From G965276765 sp965276825 (GTDB taxonomy: Bacteria > Actinomycetota > Acidimicrobiia > Acidimicrobiales > Palsa-688): DNA of 64,000 nt. Every line of letters begins with the position of its first letter. Positions within the stretch are counted from its first letter, which is position 1. The translations under genes were made by a program, and so were the position numbers. Location of the stretch: the NCBI GenBank assembly GCA_965276825.1, contig OZ255630.1, positions 3,720,001-3,784,000 on the forward strand, given 5' to 3'. Shown here piece by piece: positions 8,521 through 17,948 of the stretch. The notes beneath the pieces were generated by a model, which was not told the origin of the DNA, did not search any database, and saw nothing but the letters and a program-made list of their open reading frames with translations.

Positions 8521-9375
8521 ATGCTGAAGACGTTCGGGGGGAAGGTTGCCGTGGTGACGGGCGCGGCCAGCGGGATCGGCCTGGCCTTGAGCCGCCGGCT
8601 GGCGGCCGAGGGCATGCGCGTGGCCATGGCCGACATCGAGGCGCCGGCGCTCCGAGCAGCCGCCGATGAGCTGCGGTCCTCGGGTGCCGCCGCCCTCGAC
8701 CGCGTGGTCGACGTGTCGGACGAGGTGGCGGTCGACGCGTTCGCCACCCAGGTGCTGGCGGAATGGGGCGCGCCGCACCTCCTGTGCAACAACGCCGGGG
8801 TAGGCGGAGGGTGGGCCCCGTCGTGGGCCGCCACCCGCAAGGACTGGGACTGGATGCTGGGCGTCAACCTGTACGGGGTGGTCAACGGGGTGCGGGCCTT
8901 CCTGCCCGCCATGTTGGAGGCCGGCGACGAGGGCCACGTGGTCAACACCTCGTCGGTGGCCGGCCTCATGACCGGATTCGGGGACGTCTACGGCGTCACC
9001 AAGCACGCCGTCCAACGCTTCACCGAGGGCCTGTGGTACGACCTGCAGACCGCAAGGGCTCAGATCGGGGTGTCGGCCCTCTGCCCTGGCATCGTGGCCA
9101 CCCGGATCAACACCGGGGAGCGAAACCGGCCGCCCCGCCTGAGCGACGACGGCGCGTCCATGGACGTGGCCTTCTTCGAAGAGATGGACGGCCGCTACGC
9201 CGAGATCGGCATGGCCCCCGAGGAGGTGGCGGACGCCGTGGTGGCCGCGGTCAGGGAAGATCGCTTCTACATCCTCACCCACCCTTGGGTCAAGGACCTC
9301 GTCCGGGTGCGGGCCGAGGCCATCGCCGGGGAGACCAGGCCGCCCGAACGACCGGGGCGGAGGGTGCCGAGATGA
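8521..9375 (+). CDS. Short-chain dehydrogenase/reductase
   Basis: A 284-residue classical SDR. The cofactor motif TGAASGIG is near residue 13, NNAGVGGG near residue 90, and the catalytic Ser with Y157 and K161 (YGVTK) are all present. The Asp after beta-strand 2 (MADIEAP) favours NAD(H). The C-terminus is longer than the 250-residue norm and carries an alpha-helical tail typical of SDRs acting on bulky alcohols. It is translationally coupled (ATGA) to the hydrolase that follows and is probably controlled by the divergent TetR protein. Substrate unknown. Confidence 0.88.
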   Translation: MLKTFGGKVAVVTGAASGIGLALSRRLAAEGMRVAMADIEAPALRAAADELRSSGAAALDRVVDVSDEVAVDAFATQVLAEWGAPHLLCNNAGVGGGWAPSWAATRKDWDWMLGVNLYGVVNGVRAFLPAMLEAGDEGHVVNTSSVAGLMTGFGDVYGVTKHAVQRFTEGLWYDLQTARAQIGVSALCPGIVATRINTGERNRPPRLSDDGASMDVAFFEEMDGRYAEIGMAPEEVADAVVAAVREDRFYILTHPWVKDLVRVRAEAIAGETRPPERPGRRVPR

Positions 9376-10244
9376 GCGACGAGGCCATCGACGAAGACGC
9401 GCGCACGGTCTGGAGTGAAGGCTCCCGGCTGGCGGCGGTGCTGGTGCGGCCCGTCGACCGGGCGACGCCGCGACCAGCGATCCTGCTGTGCCACGGGTGG
9501 GGAGGCCGCAAGGAGCAGCTGCTCGAGCTCTACGCCCGTGACTTCGCCCGCGCCGGGTTCGTGGCCATGGCCTTCGACTATCGGGGGTGGGGAGCCAGCG
9601 ACGGCAAGGTCATCCCCCTGCCGTCGACCCCGCCGCTCGTCGATGCGGGCGAGACCACGTTGGCCGGGCGGGTCGTGCGCGAGGTGGTCGACCCGCGCGA
9701 CCAGGTGACCGACGTCCGCAACTGCCTGGCCTACCTGCTGAGCGAGGACGGTGTCGACGAGCGCCGGGTCGGGTTGTGGGGCAGCAGCTACGGCGGTGGC
9801 CACGTGGTGTCGGTGGCGGGCATCGACGACCGGGTCGAGGCCGTCGTCGCCCAGATCGGCGGCTACGGCTTCCCTCGCAGCGACGAGCACATCGCGCTCG
9901 CCCGCCGGCGCATGGCCGACAAGGCCAGGGGCCGGATCGACCCGGCGATCCCCCAGGGCGTGGACGCCGCCCCCGGGCTCGCCGGCACCCCGGACGTGGC
10001 CCGCCAGTGGGGTCACGCCCCGTTGGCGTGGGCGGAGCTGGTCAGGGCGCCGACGCTGATCCTCGACGCCGAGCACGAGGAGTACAACACCCCGGACCTG
10101 CAGGGCGGCGCGGCCTACGAGATCATCCGCCGCCGGGCCGTCGCCGAGCGGCACACCTTCCCCTGCACCCACTACCGCGTCTACGACGAGTACCTCGAAC
10201 CGGCCCGCCAGCTGGCCCTGGACTGGTTCGCCGAGCACCTGTAG
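9372..10244 (+). CDS. Alpha/beta hydrolase (dienelactone hydrolase-like)
   Basis: A 290-residue cytoplasmic hydrolase. The oxyanion-side LLCHGWGG motif is near residue 40, the nucleophile elbow GSSYGG near residue 137, an acid residue in ILDAEHEE and a terminal His in PCTHYRVYDEYL. It overlaps the SDR stop by four bases. A paralogous hydrolase at 31950 also sits beside a peptide-type ABC operon. Possible roles are ester or lactone hydrolysis; the substrate cannot be read from sequence. Confidence 0.82.
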   Translation: MSDEAIDEDARTVWSEGSRLAAVLVRPVDRATPRPAILLCHGWGGRKEQLLELYARDFARAGFVAMAFDYRGWGASDGKVIPLPSTPPLVDAGETTLAGRVVREVVDPRDQVTDVRNCLAYLLSEDGVDERRVGLWGSSYGGGHVVSVAGIDDRVEAVVAQIGGYGFPRSDEHIALARRRMADKARGRIDPAIPQGVDAAPGLAGTPDVARQWGHAPLAWAELVRAPTLILDAEHEEYNTPDLQGGAAYEIIRRRAVAERHTFPCTHYRVYDEYLEPARQLALDWFAEHL

Positions 10245-10329
10245 GGCCAGCTGGTCGCATCCAGCAACGTCATGCCGTGCCCGCCCGGAGCATCCGCCGG
10301 GCAGGACGGCCGAGAGATGGGGGAACCAC

Positions 10330-12024
10330 GTGTCGGACCGTATAGACCGTCGAAGCTTTCTGATCAACGCCGGCAAGGCCACGGGCCTCGGCGCCGTCGC
10401 CGTCTCCGGGGGTGGTCTGCTCTCCGCCTGCGGCAGCTCGGGGTCCGGGACGACCTCGAAATCCGCCTCCGCCGCCGGGTCGAGCAACACCGTCCCCTCG
10501 GCCGGCAAGCCCAAGTACGGCGGCAACCTGAGGTTCGGCACCTGGACCGACGAGACCACGCTGCTCTACCTGCAGGGGACCTGGGACGGGGTCGGGTACG
10601 ACTACGGGATGGCCATGCTCGACCCGTTGGTGGTGGCCGCCCCCGACGGCCGGCTGCTCCCGTACCTGGCCCAGTCCGTGACCCACAACCCCGACTACAC
10701 CGCGTGGACCATCACCTTGCGCCCCGGCATCAGCTACATCGACGGCAGCCCGCTCGACTCGGCCAACCTGGTGGCCAACCTGAAGGCCCTGGGCGCGTCG
10801 CCCACCCTGGGCTACATCTACGCCCCGGTGAAGTCGGTGGTGGCTCGCGGGACGCACTCCGCGGTGGTCACCATGAAGGAGCCGTGGGTGCCCTTCGACG
10901 CGTACCTGACGACCTTCTGGCCCCAGGCCACCTCCACCCTCTCGGCCAAGTACAAGGGCAAGCCCATCGGGACGGGGCCATTCATGTACGAGAGCTGGGA
11001 GCCTGGCAACCACCTGTACCTGACCAGGAACCCCAAGTACTGGCGCAAGGGCCTGCCGTACCTGGACCGGGTCTCGTTCCTGCCGATGCTCAACTCCCAG
11101 CAGAAGGAGAACGCGCTCAAGGCCGGCAACATCGACATCGCCCTCGTCGGCAACACCATCGACGATCTCACCGGCATCGTGGGCGACGCCGGCCTGCAGT
11201 ACGTCAACGACTCGCGGATCAAGGGTCCGGAGGCGGCCATGGTGTACTGGCTCCTCAACTGCGCGGTGGCGCCGACCAACGACGTGCGGGTGCGCAACGC
11301 CCTGGCCTACGCCACCGACCAGTCCCTGTTCTGGAAGGAGGTCTTCATCGGTTCGGGAGCGGTCGGAGGCCCCGGCACCAACGTCCCGGTCACCGGGCCG
11401 TTCCAGCCTGGCTCCCCGTACTACGAGCTCGACACCGGCTACCCCCAGAAGCAGGACATGGCCAAGGCCAAGGCGCTCGTCGCCGCCTACACCAGGGAGC
11501 ACGGCACCCCGAAGATCACCCTCACGGCCAGCAGCGAGGTCAAGGAGCTGACCGCCCTCCAGCTGACGCAGTCCATGTGGCAGCAGGCCGGTGTCGACGT
11601 CACGGTGCAGCAGCTCGACGTGGGGACCCTGATCGTGCGCGCCCTCGACGGCCAGACCCAGGCGGTGTACTGGGACTTCGGCGCAGCCATCGACCCGGAC
11701 CAAAACTACTCCGCCTGGAGTCCGCTGTCCTCCGCCGCCATCGGCACCATCGCCCTCGAGGAGACGCGCCTCAAGGACCCGCGGATCGGACCTCTGCTCA
11801 TCAAGGCCAGGACCAGCGGCGACAACGCGACCCGGGTCGCGGCGTACCAGGGCCTGGCCAAGGTCTTCGGCGAGCAGACGCCGTTCATCTACATGGGACG
11901 GGGACTCGGTGGCCTGGCCGCGTCGAAGCGCGTGCAGAACCTGGGCTCGCTCGACACGCCAGACGGCTCGCAGATCCTGTGGGCCCAGGCCGGGACGCTG
12001 CCGACCGAGCTGTGGCTCAGCTAG
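10330..12024 (+). CDS. Peptide-type ABC substrate-binding protein, Tat-exported lipoprotein
   Basis: A 564-residue family 5 binding protein from GTG at 10330, preceded by a G-rich ribosome site. The signal carries a twin-arginine motif, DRRSFLINAGKA, followed by a Gly/Ala-rich core and lipobox LLSACGSSG, so it should be folded before export by Tat and then lipidated. Family features include LRPGISYIDGSPLDSANLV and IGTGPFMYESW. It is first in an operon with two permeases, two ATPases and an MDR oxidoreductase. Tat export is unusual for this class and may mean cofactor-bound or fast folding. Ligand unknown. Confidence 0.9.
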   Translation: MSDRIDRRSFLINAGKATGLGAVAVSGGGLLSACGSSGSGTTSKSASAAGSSNTVPSAGKPKYGGNLRFGTWTDETTLLYLQGTWDGVGYDYGMAMLDPLVVAAPDGRLLPYLAQSVTHNPDYTAWTITLRPGISYIDGSPLDSANLVANLKALGASPTLGYIYAPVKSVVARGTHSAVVTMKEPWVPFDAYLTTFWPQATSTLSAKYKGKPIGTGPFMYESWEPGNHLYLTRNPKYWRKGLPYLDRVSFLPMLNSQQKENALKAGNIDIALVGNTIDDLTGIVGDAGLQYVNDSRIKGPEAAMVYWLLNCAVAPTNDVRVRNALAYATDQSLFWKEVFIGSGAVGGPGTNVPVTGPFQPGSPYYELDTGYPQKQDMAKAKALVAAYTREHGTPKITLTASSEVKELTALQLTQSMWQQAGVDVTVQQLDVGTLIVRALDGQTQAVYWDFGAAIDPDQNYSAWSPLSSAAIGTIALEETRLKDPRIGPLLIKARTSGDNATRVAAYQGLAKVFGEQTPFIYMGRGLGGLAASKRVQNLGSLDTPDGSQILWAQAGTLPTELWLS

Positions 12025-13028
12025 CCCCCACCCGCCGACGCGATCGGGCGGCCAAGCGGCCCCGGCGCACGAGCCCGACCCTCAAGCCGCTGCTCTGGCG
12101 CGCCCTGTACCTGGTCGGGGTGCTGGTCGCGGCGACGGTCCTGACGTCGCTGCTGATCAACCTGCTCCCTGGCAACCCGGCGCTGAGCATCCTCGGGCGG
12201 GGAGCGACGCCCGCCGCCGTGGCCAGGATCGACGCCACCCTGCACCTGAACCAGTCGTTCTTCCCCCGGTACGCGAGCTGGCTGTGGGGGTTGCTGCACG
12301 GCAACTTCGGCACCTCCTACCTGACGGGTCAGTCGGTGGCGCACTCGTTGGCCCAACGGATCCCGGTGACCTTCGAGGAGATCGTCTACTCCCAGGTCAT
12401 CGCCCTGGTCGTCTCCATCCCCCTCGGGGTGTGGAGCGCCTACCGGGCCGGCGGCCTGGTCGACAAGGTCGTCACCGGGGGCGTGTTCTTCTTCATCGCC
12501 ATGCCGGTGTTCGTGCTCGGGATCCTGCTGACCCTGGCCGTGGCGGTGAAGCTGACGTGGTTCCCCGCTGGTGGGTTCACGCCGTTGCTGCAGGACCCGA
12601 TCCAGAACCTGCACAGCCTCACGCTGCCTTCGGTGACCCTCGCGGCCGGGGCGCTGGCCGGGTACGTCCGGGTGCTGCGAGCGGAGATGATCTCCACCTT
12701 GCAGCAGGACTACATCTCCGTCGCCCGGGCCAAGGGGCTGTCGGTGAGCTACATCCTGCGCAAGCACGCCTTCCGGCCCTCCGCGTTCACCCTGATGACG
12801 ATCGCCGGCCTCAACGTCGCCGGGCTCATCGGCGGAGCCGTGGTGGTGGAGCAGCTCTTCTCGATACCCGGCCTGGGGTCGTACCTGGTCGGCTCGATCC
12901 TCCAACGCGACTACATCGCCGTGCAGGGGTCCGTCGTGGTGATCGCCGTGGCCTTCGTGCTGGTCAACTTCGCCGTCGACGTCATCTACAGCCTGCTCGA
13001 CCCCAGGACGGCCCGTGTCACGAGCTGA
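12012..13028 (+). CDS. ABC transporter permease, DppB type
   Basis: About 338 residues from GTG at 12012, which lies 13 bases inside the end of the binding-protein gene. The first helix ends in LLINLLPGNPALS, matching the DppB PGN motif, and the cytoplasmic EAA loop YISVARAKGLSVSYILRKHAFRPSA is intact. Six membrane segments are apparent. A basic Arg-rich N-terminus of about 25 residues precedes the first helix; there is no later ATG or GTG that would keep the helix whole. Confidence 0.87.
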   Translation: MAQLAPTRRRDRAAKRPRRTSPTLKPLLWRALYLVGVLVAATVLTSLLINLLPGNPALSILGRGATPAAVARIDATLHLNQSFFPRYASWLWGLLHGNFGTSYLTGQSVAHSLAQRIPVTFEEIVYSQVIALVVSIPLGVWSAYRAGGLVDKVVTGGVFFFIAMPVFVLGILLTLAVAVKLTWFPAGGFTPLLQDPIQNLHSLTLPSVTLAAGALAGYVRVLRAEMISTLQQDYISVARAKGLSVSYILRKHAFRPSAFTLMTIAGLNVAGLIGGAVVVEQLFSIPGLGSYLVGSILQRDYIAVQGSVVVIAVAFVLVNFAVDVIYSLLDPRTARVTS

Positions 13029-13935
13029 GCCGGAGATCGAAGGCAACGTCGCCACGCTGGCGACCACCGGACGCCCCGACCTCGCCACCGCCACGGACCC
13101 TGCGGTGTCCGATGGTCGCCGCCGCCGTCTGGGGCCGGTGTTCTGGATATCGCTCGGGTGGCTGGTCGTGGTGATCCTGGCCGCCATCCTGGCCAACGTG
13201 CTGCCCATCGCCTCGCCGACGCAGGTGGGCCTCACCCTGCCCGGTGCCGGCCCGAGCCTGCACCACCTGCTCGGCGGGGACGACATCGGGCGCGACGAGC
13301 TGTCGCGGCTGATCTTCGGCGCCCGCATCTCGCTGGTCGTGGGCTTCTCGGCCACCATCGTCGGGCTCTCGGTGTCGCTGATCCTCGGCATGGTGGCGGG
13401 ATACTTCGGCGGGCTGACCGACCGGATCATCACCTTCGTGGCCGACACGCTGCTGGCGTTTCCCAGCCTCGTCGTCGCCGTGGTCGTCATCGCCTTCATC
13501 GGTCCCAACATCCTCGTCATCATCGGCTCGCTGGCCCTCGGCGCGATCGCCCCGGGCACGAGGGTCTTCCGCGGTGTCACCATCCGCTGGGCGGGCCAGG
13601 ACTTCGTCCTGGCCAGCCGGCTCCTCGGTGCCCGCAGCCGGCGCCTCATCTCGCGCGAGATCCTGCCCAACATGTTGCCGACGGTGGTGTCCTACGGCCT
13701 CATCTCGGTGTCGGTGGTGATCTCCATCGAGGCCGTGCTGTCGTACTTCGGCATCTCGGAGAGGCCGCCGAACCCGAGCTGGGGGAACATGATCAACGAA
13801 GGCACCGGCTACCTCCAGAACTACCCGTACCTGGTCGTCTGGCCCTCGTTGGTCCTGTTGCTGACGGTCCTGGCCCTCAACCTGCTCGCCGATCAGCTGC
13901 AGGGCTTCTTCGACGTGAGGGAGGGAGGGCTTTGA
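13015..13935 (+). CDS. ABC transporter permease, DppC type
   Basis: A 306-residue permease with GGDDIGRDELSRLIFGARISL (DppC signature) and the EAA loop DFVLASRLLGARSRRLISREILPN. GTG at 13015 overlaps the DppB gene by 14 bases. The N-terminal 35 residues are hydrophilic before the first helix. Partner of the 12012 permease. Confidence 0.88.
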   Translation: MSRAEPEIEGNVATLATTGRPDLATATDPAVSDGRRRRLGPVFWISLGWLVVVILAAILANVLPIASPTQVGLTLPGAGPSLHHLLGGDDIGRDELSRLIFGARISLVVGFSATIVGLSVSLILGMVAGYFGGLTDRIITFVADTLLAFPSLVVAVVVIAFIGPNILVIIGSLALGAIAPGTRVFRGVTIRWAGQDFVLASRLLGARSRRLISREILPNMLPTVVSYGLISVSVVISIEAVLSYFGISERPPNPSWGNMINEGTGYLQNYPYLVVWPSLVLLLTVLALNLLADQLQGFFDVREGGL

Positions 13936-14924
13936 GCGACCGGCCGCTGCTGCGCGTCACGGACCTGATGACCCACTTCCGCACCGACCGGGGCCTGGTG
14001 CGGGCGGTGGACGGGGTGAGCCTCGACCTCGAGCAGGGCCGGACGCTCGGCATCGTCGGGGAGTCGGGCTCCGGCAAGACCATCCTCTCCCGCTCCATCA
14101 TGGGTCTGCTGCCCACCGCCAACGTGGTGCGCTCGGGCCACGTGCTCTTCGAGGGGCGCGACCTGGTCGGCCTGGACCAGAAGGAGCTGCGCCGCGTCTG
14201 GGGCGTGGACATGAGCATGGTGTTCCAGGATCCCATGACCTCCCTCAACCCGGTGCTGCGCATCGGCAAGCAGGTCACCGAGGGGCTGCGCCGGCGCCAG
14301 GGGATGGGCAAGCACGACGCCGACGCCCGCGCCGTCGAGCTGCTCCGCTCGGTGGGCATCCCCGAGCCCGAGCGCCGCCTGCGCGAGTACCCGCAGGCGC
14401 TGTCAGGAGGGATGCGCCAGCGGGTCATGGCCGCCATGGCCCTGGCCTGCGGCCCGAAGCTGCTGCTGGCCGACGAGCCGACCACCGCGCTCGACGTCAC
14501 CATCCAGGCGCAGATCCTCGACCTGCTCCAGGATCAGCAGCGCGAGCGGTTCATGGCCATGATCCTCGTCACCCACGATCTCGGGGTGGTCGCCGGGCGC
14601 ACCGACGAGATCGCCGTCATGTACGCCGGCAAGATCGTGGAGCAGGCGCCCACCGCCGAGCTCTTCGACAACGTGAAGATGCCCTACACCGAGGCGCTGA
14701 TCCGGTCCATCCCCCTGGTCGCCAACCCGAGCCACACGCGGCTCCGGGTCATCGGCGGCCGCCCTCCCGATCTCCTCCACCCGCCCCGAGGCTGCCGCTT
14801 CGCGCCCCGCTGTCCCTACGCCCAACCTCGCTGCGTCGAGGAGGAGCCACCGTTGACGGCGTCGGCCGACGGGAGGCACCGCTACGCCTGCTGGTACCCC
14901 GTCGGCACCCCGGGGGTGAGGTAG
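13932..14924 (+). CDS. Peptide-type ABC transporter ATP-binding protein, DppD type
   Basis: A 330-residue ATPase starting at TTG 13932, chosen because a GGAGGG ribosome site lies just upstream and the codon overlaps the permease stop (TTGA). Walker A GESGSGKT is at residues 43-50; Q-loop VFQDPMTSLNPV, signature LSGGMRQRV and Walker B LLADEPTTALDV follow. The C-terminal oligo_HPY segment CRFAPRCPYAQPRC is present. It pairs with the ATPase at 14924. Confidence 0.91.
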   Translation: MSDRPLLRVTDLMTHFRTDRGLVRAVDGVSLDLEQGRTLGIVGESGSGKTILSRSIMGLLPTANVVRSGHVLFEGRDLVGLDQKELRRVWGVDMSMVFQDPMTSLNPVLRIGKQVTEGLRRRQGMGKHDADARAVELLRSVGIPEPERRLREYPQALSGGMRQRVMAAMALACGPKLLLADEPTTALDVTIQAQILDLLQDQQRERFMAMILVTHDLGVVAGRTDEIAVMYAGKIVEQAPTAELFDNVKMPYTEALIRSIPLVANPSHTRLRVIGGRPPDLLHPPRGCRFAPRCPYAQPRCVEEEPPLTASADGRHRYACWYPVGTPGVR

Positions 14925-15985
14925 TGGCCGGCAGCGGCACCGCACACCTCAGGAAAGGCTCCACCCCGCTCCTCGAGGTCGAGCACCTGGTGGTCGAGTT
15001 CCCCGCCAGCCGGGGGCAGAAGGTCCACGCCGTCTCCGACGTGTCGCTCGACGTCATGGCGGGCGAGACGCTCGGCGTGGTCGGAGAGTCGGGTTGTGGC
15101 AAGTCGACGACCGGCAAGGCCATCGTCCAATCGCCCCGACCCACCTCGGGGTCGGTGATCTTCGCCGGCCAGGAGATGACGCAGCTTCGGGGCGAGGACC
15201 TGCGGCGCACGCGCACGCAGATGCAGATGATCTTCCAGGACCCGATCTCGTCGCTCAACCCGCGGCGCCGGGTGGGCGACATCGTGGCCGAACCGTTGGC
15301 CATCTGGGGGCAGGGGACGCGCGAGCAGCGCCAGGAGCGGGTCAGGGAGGTCTTCGATGCCGTCGGCCTCGACTACGAGGCCACCTCCGGGCGCCGCACC
15401 CACGAGTTCTCCGGAGGGCAGTGCCAGCGCATCAGCATCGCCCGATCCCTGATGCTCGAGCCCAAGCTCCTCATCTGCGACGAGCCGGTGTCGTCACTGG
15501 ACGTGTCGGTCCAGGCGCAGATCCTCAACCTCCTGGAGGACATGAAGGACCGCTACGGGCTCACCATGGTGTTCATCGCCCACGACCTGGCGGTGGTCAA
15601 GAACGTGAGCGACCGGGTGGCGGTCATGTACCTCGGCAAGCTCTGCGAGGTGGCCGGCGCCGACGATCTCTACCGGGCGCCGGTCCATCCCTACACCAAC
15701 GCCCTGCTGGCGTCGATCCCCGATCCCCGCCCCGACGCCCGTGCCGGCCAGGGCGGGAAGGCCAGAGGCGAGCCCCCTTCGCCGGTGGCGCCACCCAGCG
15801 GGTGCCGCTTCCGCACCCGCTGCCCCCGGGCGACGGAGCGCTGCGCGGCGGAGGAGCCGACCATCCGCGCCATCGCCGACGACCACTTCGTGGCGTGCCA
15901 CCATCCGGTGGAGGTCGAGCTCCGGGGCCGGGCGACCGGGGGAGCGCAAGTCGAGGACCGAGACGATCGAAGGGTGGAGCCGTGA
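14924..15985 (+). CDS. Peptide-type ABC transporter ATP-binding protein, DppF type
   Basis: A 353-residue ATPase from GTG at 14924, one base overlapping the previous stop. Walker A GESGCGKST lies at residues 54-62, Q-loop IFQDPISSLNP, signature FSGGQCQRI and Walker B LLICDEPVSSLDVS; the signature has a Phe in place of Leu and a Cys in place of the usual Arg or Lys. The C-terminal Cys-rich motif CRFRTRCPRATERC is intact. It overlaps the next gene by four bases. Confidence 0.91.
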   Translation: MAGSGTAHLRKGSTPLLEVEHLVVEFPASRGQKVHAVSDVSLDVMAGETLGVVGESGCGKSTTGKAIVQSPRPTSGSVIFAGQEMTQLRGEDLRRTRTQMQMIFQDPISSLNPRRRVGDIVAEPLAIWGQGTREQRQERVREVFDAVGLDYEATSGRRTHEFSGGQCQRISIARSLMLEPKLLICDEPVSSLDVSVQAQILNLLEDMKDRYGLTMVFIAHDLAVVKNVSDRVAVMYLGKLCEVAGADDLYRAPVHPYTNALLASIPDPRPDARAGQGGKARGEPPSPVAPPSGCRFRTRCPRATERCAAEEPTIRAIADDHFVACHHPVEVELRGRATGGAQVEDRDDRRVEP

Positions 15986-17124
15986 CCGAGCAGACCAGGC
16001 CGACGACGGGACGACAGCTGCGGTCGCTGGTGACACCGGAGGGGCGCCTCGAGCTGTCGCTGGCGACCGCCGAGGTGCCCGAGCCGGGGCCCGAGGACGT
16101 GCTGATCCGGGTGGAAGCGGCGCCGGTCAACCCGTCGGACCTCGGGCTGCTCCTGGCCGCCGCCGATCTGGGCACGGCGGAGGCCTCGGGGACGGCGCAG
16201 AGCCCGGTCCTCACCGCCGAGATCCCGGCTCGCGCCCTGGGGGCCCTCGCCGGGCGGTTGGGCCAGTCGCTGCCGGTCGGCAACGAAGGAGCCGGCACGG
16301 TGATCGCCTCCGGCGCATCGGAGGCCGCCCGAGCCCTGGTCGGCCGGACGGTCGCCGTGGCCGGCGGGGGCATGTACGCCGAGTACCGGCTCGCGCCCGC
16401 CGCCCAGTGCCTGGAGATCCCGGACGGCACGGCGGCCGCCGAGGGAGCCTCGTCTTTCGTCAACCCCCTCACCGCCCTCGGCATGGTGGAGACCATGCGT
16501 CGGGAAGGCCACACCGCCCTGGTCCACACGGCGGCGGCATCCAACCTGGGCCAGATGCTCAACCGCATCTGCATCGAGGAGGGCGTGGCGCTGGTCAACA
16601 TCGTCCGCCGGCCGGAGCAGGAAGAGCTCCTCCGCGCCGCGGGTGCCACCTGGGTCTGCAACTCGACCGGGCCGGGGTTCGCGGACGATCTCGTCCGGGC
16701 GCTCGTGGCCACGTCGGCCACGCTGGCCTTCGACGCCGTCGGAGGTGGGCGGCTGGCCGGCCAGATCCTCGGGGCCATGGAGGCGGCCGCCAACGCGACG
16801 GCGACCGAGTACAGCCGGTACGGGTCGACCATCCACAAGCAGGTCTACATCTACGGCGGCCTCGATCGTGGACCGACCGAACTCACCCGCAACTTCGGCA
16901 TGGCCTGGGGTCTCGGTGGGTGGCTCCTGACACCGTTCCTCCAGGCCGTCGGGCCGCAAGCAGCCCGCACCCTGCGCCAGCGGGTGGCGGACGGCCTGAA
17001 GACCACCTTCGCCAGCACCTACACCCAGGAGGTCTCGCTGGCCGACGCCCTGCAACTCGACGTCCTGCTCGCCTACGCCAAGCAGGCCACGGGCAGCAAG
17101 TACCTGATCAGGCCCCAGCAGTGA
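15982..17124 (+). CDS. MDR-superfamily oxidoreductase (quinone oxidoreductase-like)
   Basis: A 380-residue medium-chain dehydrogenase/reductase. The N-terminal GroES-like domain has EDVLIRVEAAPVNPSDLG and VGNEGAGTV, and the Rossmann part has ALVHTAAASNLGQM. No catalytic zinc ligands are visible, so it belongs with the zinc-independent quinone/enoyl reductase branch. It is longer than the 325-residue norm, with insertions around residues 45-80 and near the C-terminus. GTG at 15982 overlaps the ATPase stop, tying this enzyme to the second importer. Its 3' end overlaps the convergent thioesterase gene by 17 bases. Confidence 0.82.
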   Translation: MTEQTRPTTGRQLRSLVTPEGRLELSLATAEVPEPGPEDVLIRVEAAPVNPSDLGLLLAAADLGTAEASGTAQSPVLTAEIPARALGALAGRLGQSLPVGNEGAGTVIASGASEAARALVGRTVAVAGGGMYAEYRLAPAAQCLEIPDGTAAAEGASSFVNPLTALGMVETMRREGHTALVHTAAASNLGQMLNRICIEEGVALVNIVRRPEQEELLRAAGATWVCNSTGPGFADDLVRALVATSATLAFDAVGGGRLAGQILGAMEAAANATATEYSRYGSTIHKQVYIYGGLDRGPTELTRNFGMAWGLGGWLLTPFLQAVGPQAARTLRQRVADGLKTTFASTYTQEVSLADALQLDVLLAYAKQATGSKYLIRPQQ

Positions 17125-17944
17125 GCGGTCCGGGGAGCAGCAGCCCGAGCTGACGAAACCGGGCCACCAGCCGGCCATCGCCGTCCCACAGCTCGCCGTC
17201 CTCGTCGACCAGGCCCCCGGTGACGGTGCGGGTGCGCAGCTCGGCCCGCAGCCACGGCTCGCCCCGCGCGGGGACGGCGAGCACGTGCACGGTGAGCTCG
17301 AGGGTCGGAAGCCAGCCGATCTCGGCCTGGCTCATCAGGGTCGGCGGGAAGCCGTCGGCGACGGCCAGGAGCATCTGGGGACCGATGGTCTCCTCGTCGA
17401 GAAGTCGGATCCAACCGGACAGTGACGGGTGGCCGCCCTCGTCCGCACCCCATCCGCCATCGGGATCGACCCGGATGGCGAAGTTGCGCAGCGACCGGGT
17501 CAAGGCCCGAGCGCCCACCGGCGACCGCTCCAGGAGGTCGAGGAGGTCGGCGCAGTCGTCCGGGTCCCGGATGCGCGGCGCCGCGGCACCGACGGTGGGC
17601 ACCCCTTCCCGTGGCCGGGCCCCGAGATCGCCGAAGGTGCCGATCGCCCGCAACCGCTCCTTGCCGTCCTGCCAGACCTCGGCCGCGCCGGTCGACGCCG
17701 CCCGACCCCGGCGGATCACCGACGTGGCGACGGTGCCGGGACCAGCCGCCGTGGCCCGCAGGTAGTGCGCGGTGACCGTGAGCGGATCGGGCTGACCAAC
17801 CGCCGCCGCCAGGGCGGTGCTGGCCGTGGCCAACACCACGCCCCCGTTCTGGTTGCGGCCGACGCCCCAGCGGTCGGCGAAGGTCACCTCCCACGCACCG
17901 GGTCCGACGGACTCGACGGCCAGCTCGGGCAGCACCGCGATCAC
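17108..17944 (-). CDS. Acyl-CoA thioesterase-like protein (double hot-dog)
   Basis: A 278-residue protein resembling the TesB-like acyl-CoA thioesterase family: an N-terminal hot-dog with WGVGRNQNGGVVLATASTAL, then a second one ending near TLELTVHVLAVPARGEPWLRAELRTRTVTGGLVDEDGELWDGDGRLVA. The 'DG.LWD.DG.L.A...Q' end is characteristic. It is the third gene of the minus-strand operon that starts at 19667 and lies four bases after the enoyl-CoA hydratase. It may release free acids from CoA intermediates or act as a salvage enzyme. GTG at 17944 is the start. Confidence 0.8.
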   Translation of the reverse strand: MIAVLPELAVESVGPGAWEVTFADRWGVGRNQNGGVVLATASTALAAAVGQPDPLTVTAHYLRATAAGPGTVATSVIRRGRAASTGAAEVWQDGKERLRAIGTFGDLGARPREGVPTVGAAAPRIRDPDDCADLLDLLERSPVGARALTRSLRNFAIRVDPDGGWGADEGGHPSLSGWIRLLDEETIGPQMLLAVADGFPPTLMSQAEIGWLPTLELTVHVLAVPARGEPWLRAELRTRTVTGGLVDEDGELWDGDGRLVARFRQLGLLLPGPLTAGA

Positions 17945-17948
17945 CCCG

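Noticed and set aside
10268..10310. Small TGCCCG/CGGGCA inverted repeat before the second ABC operon
   Set aside because: Arms of six bases with a long loop are expected by chance in this base composition; no T-run or anti-terminator partner is seen.
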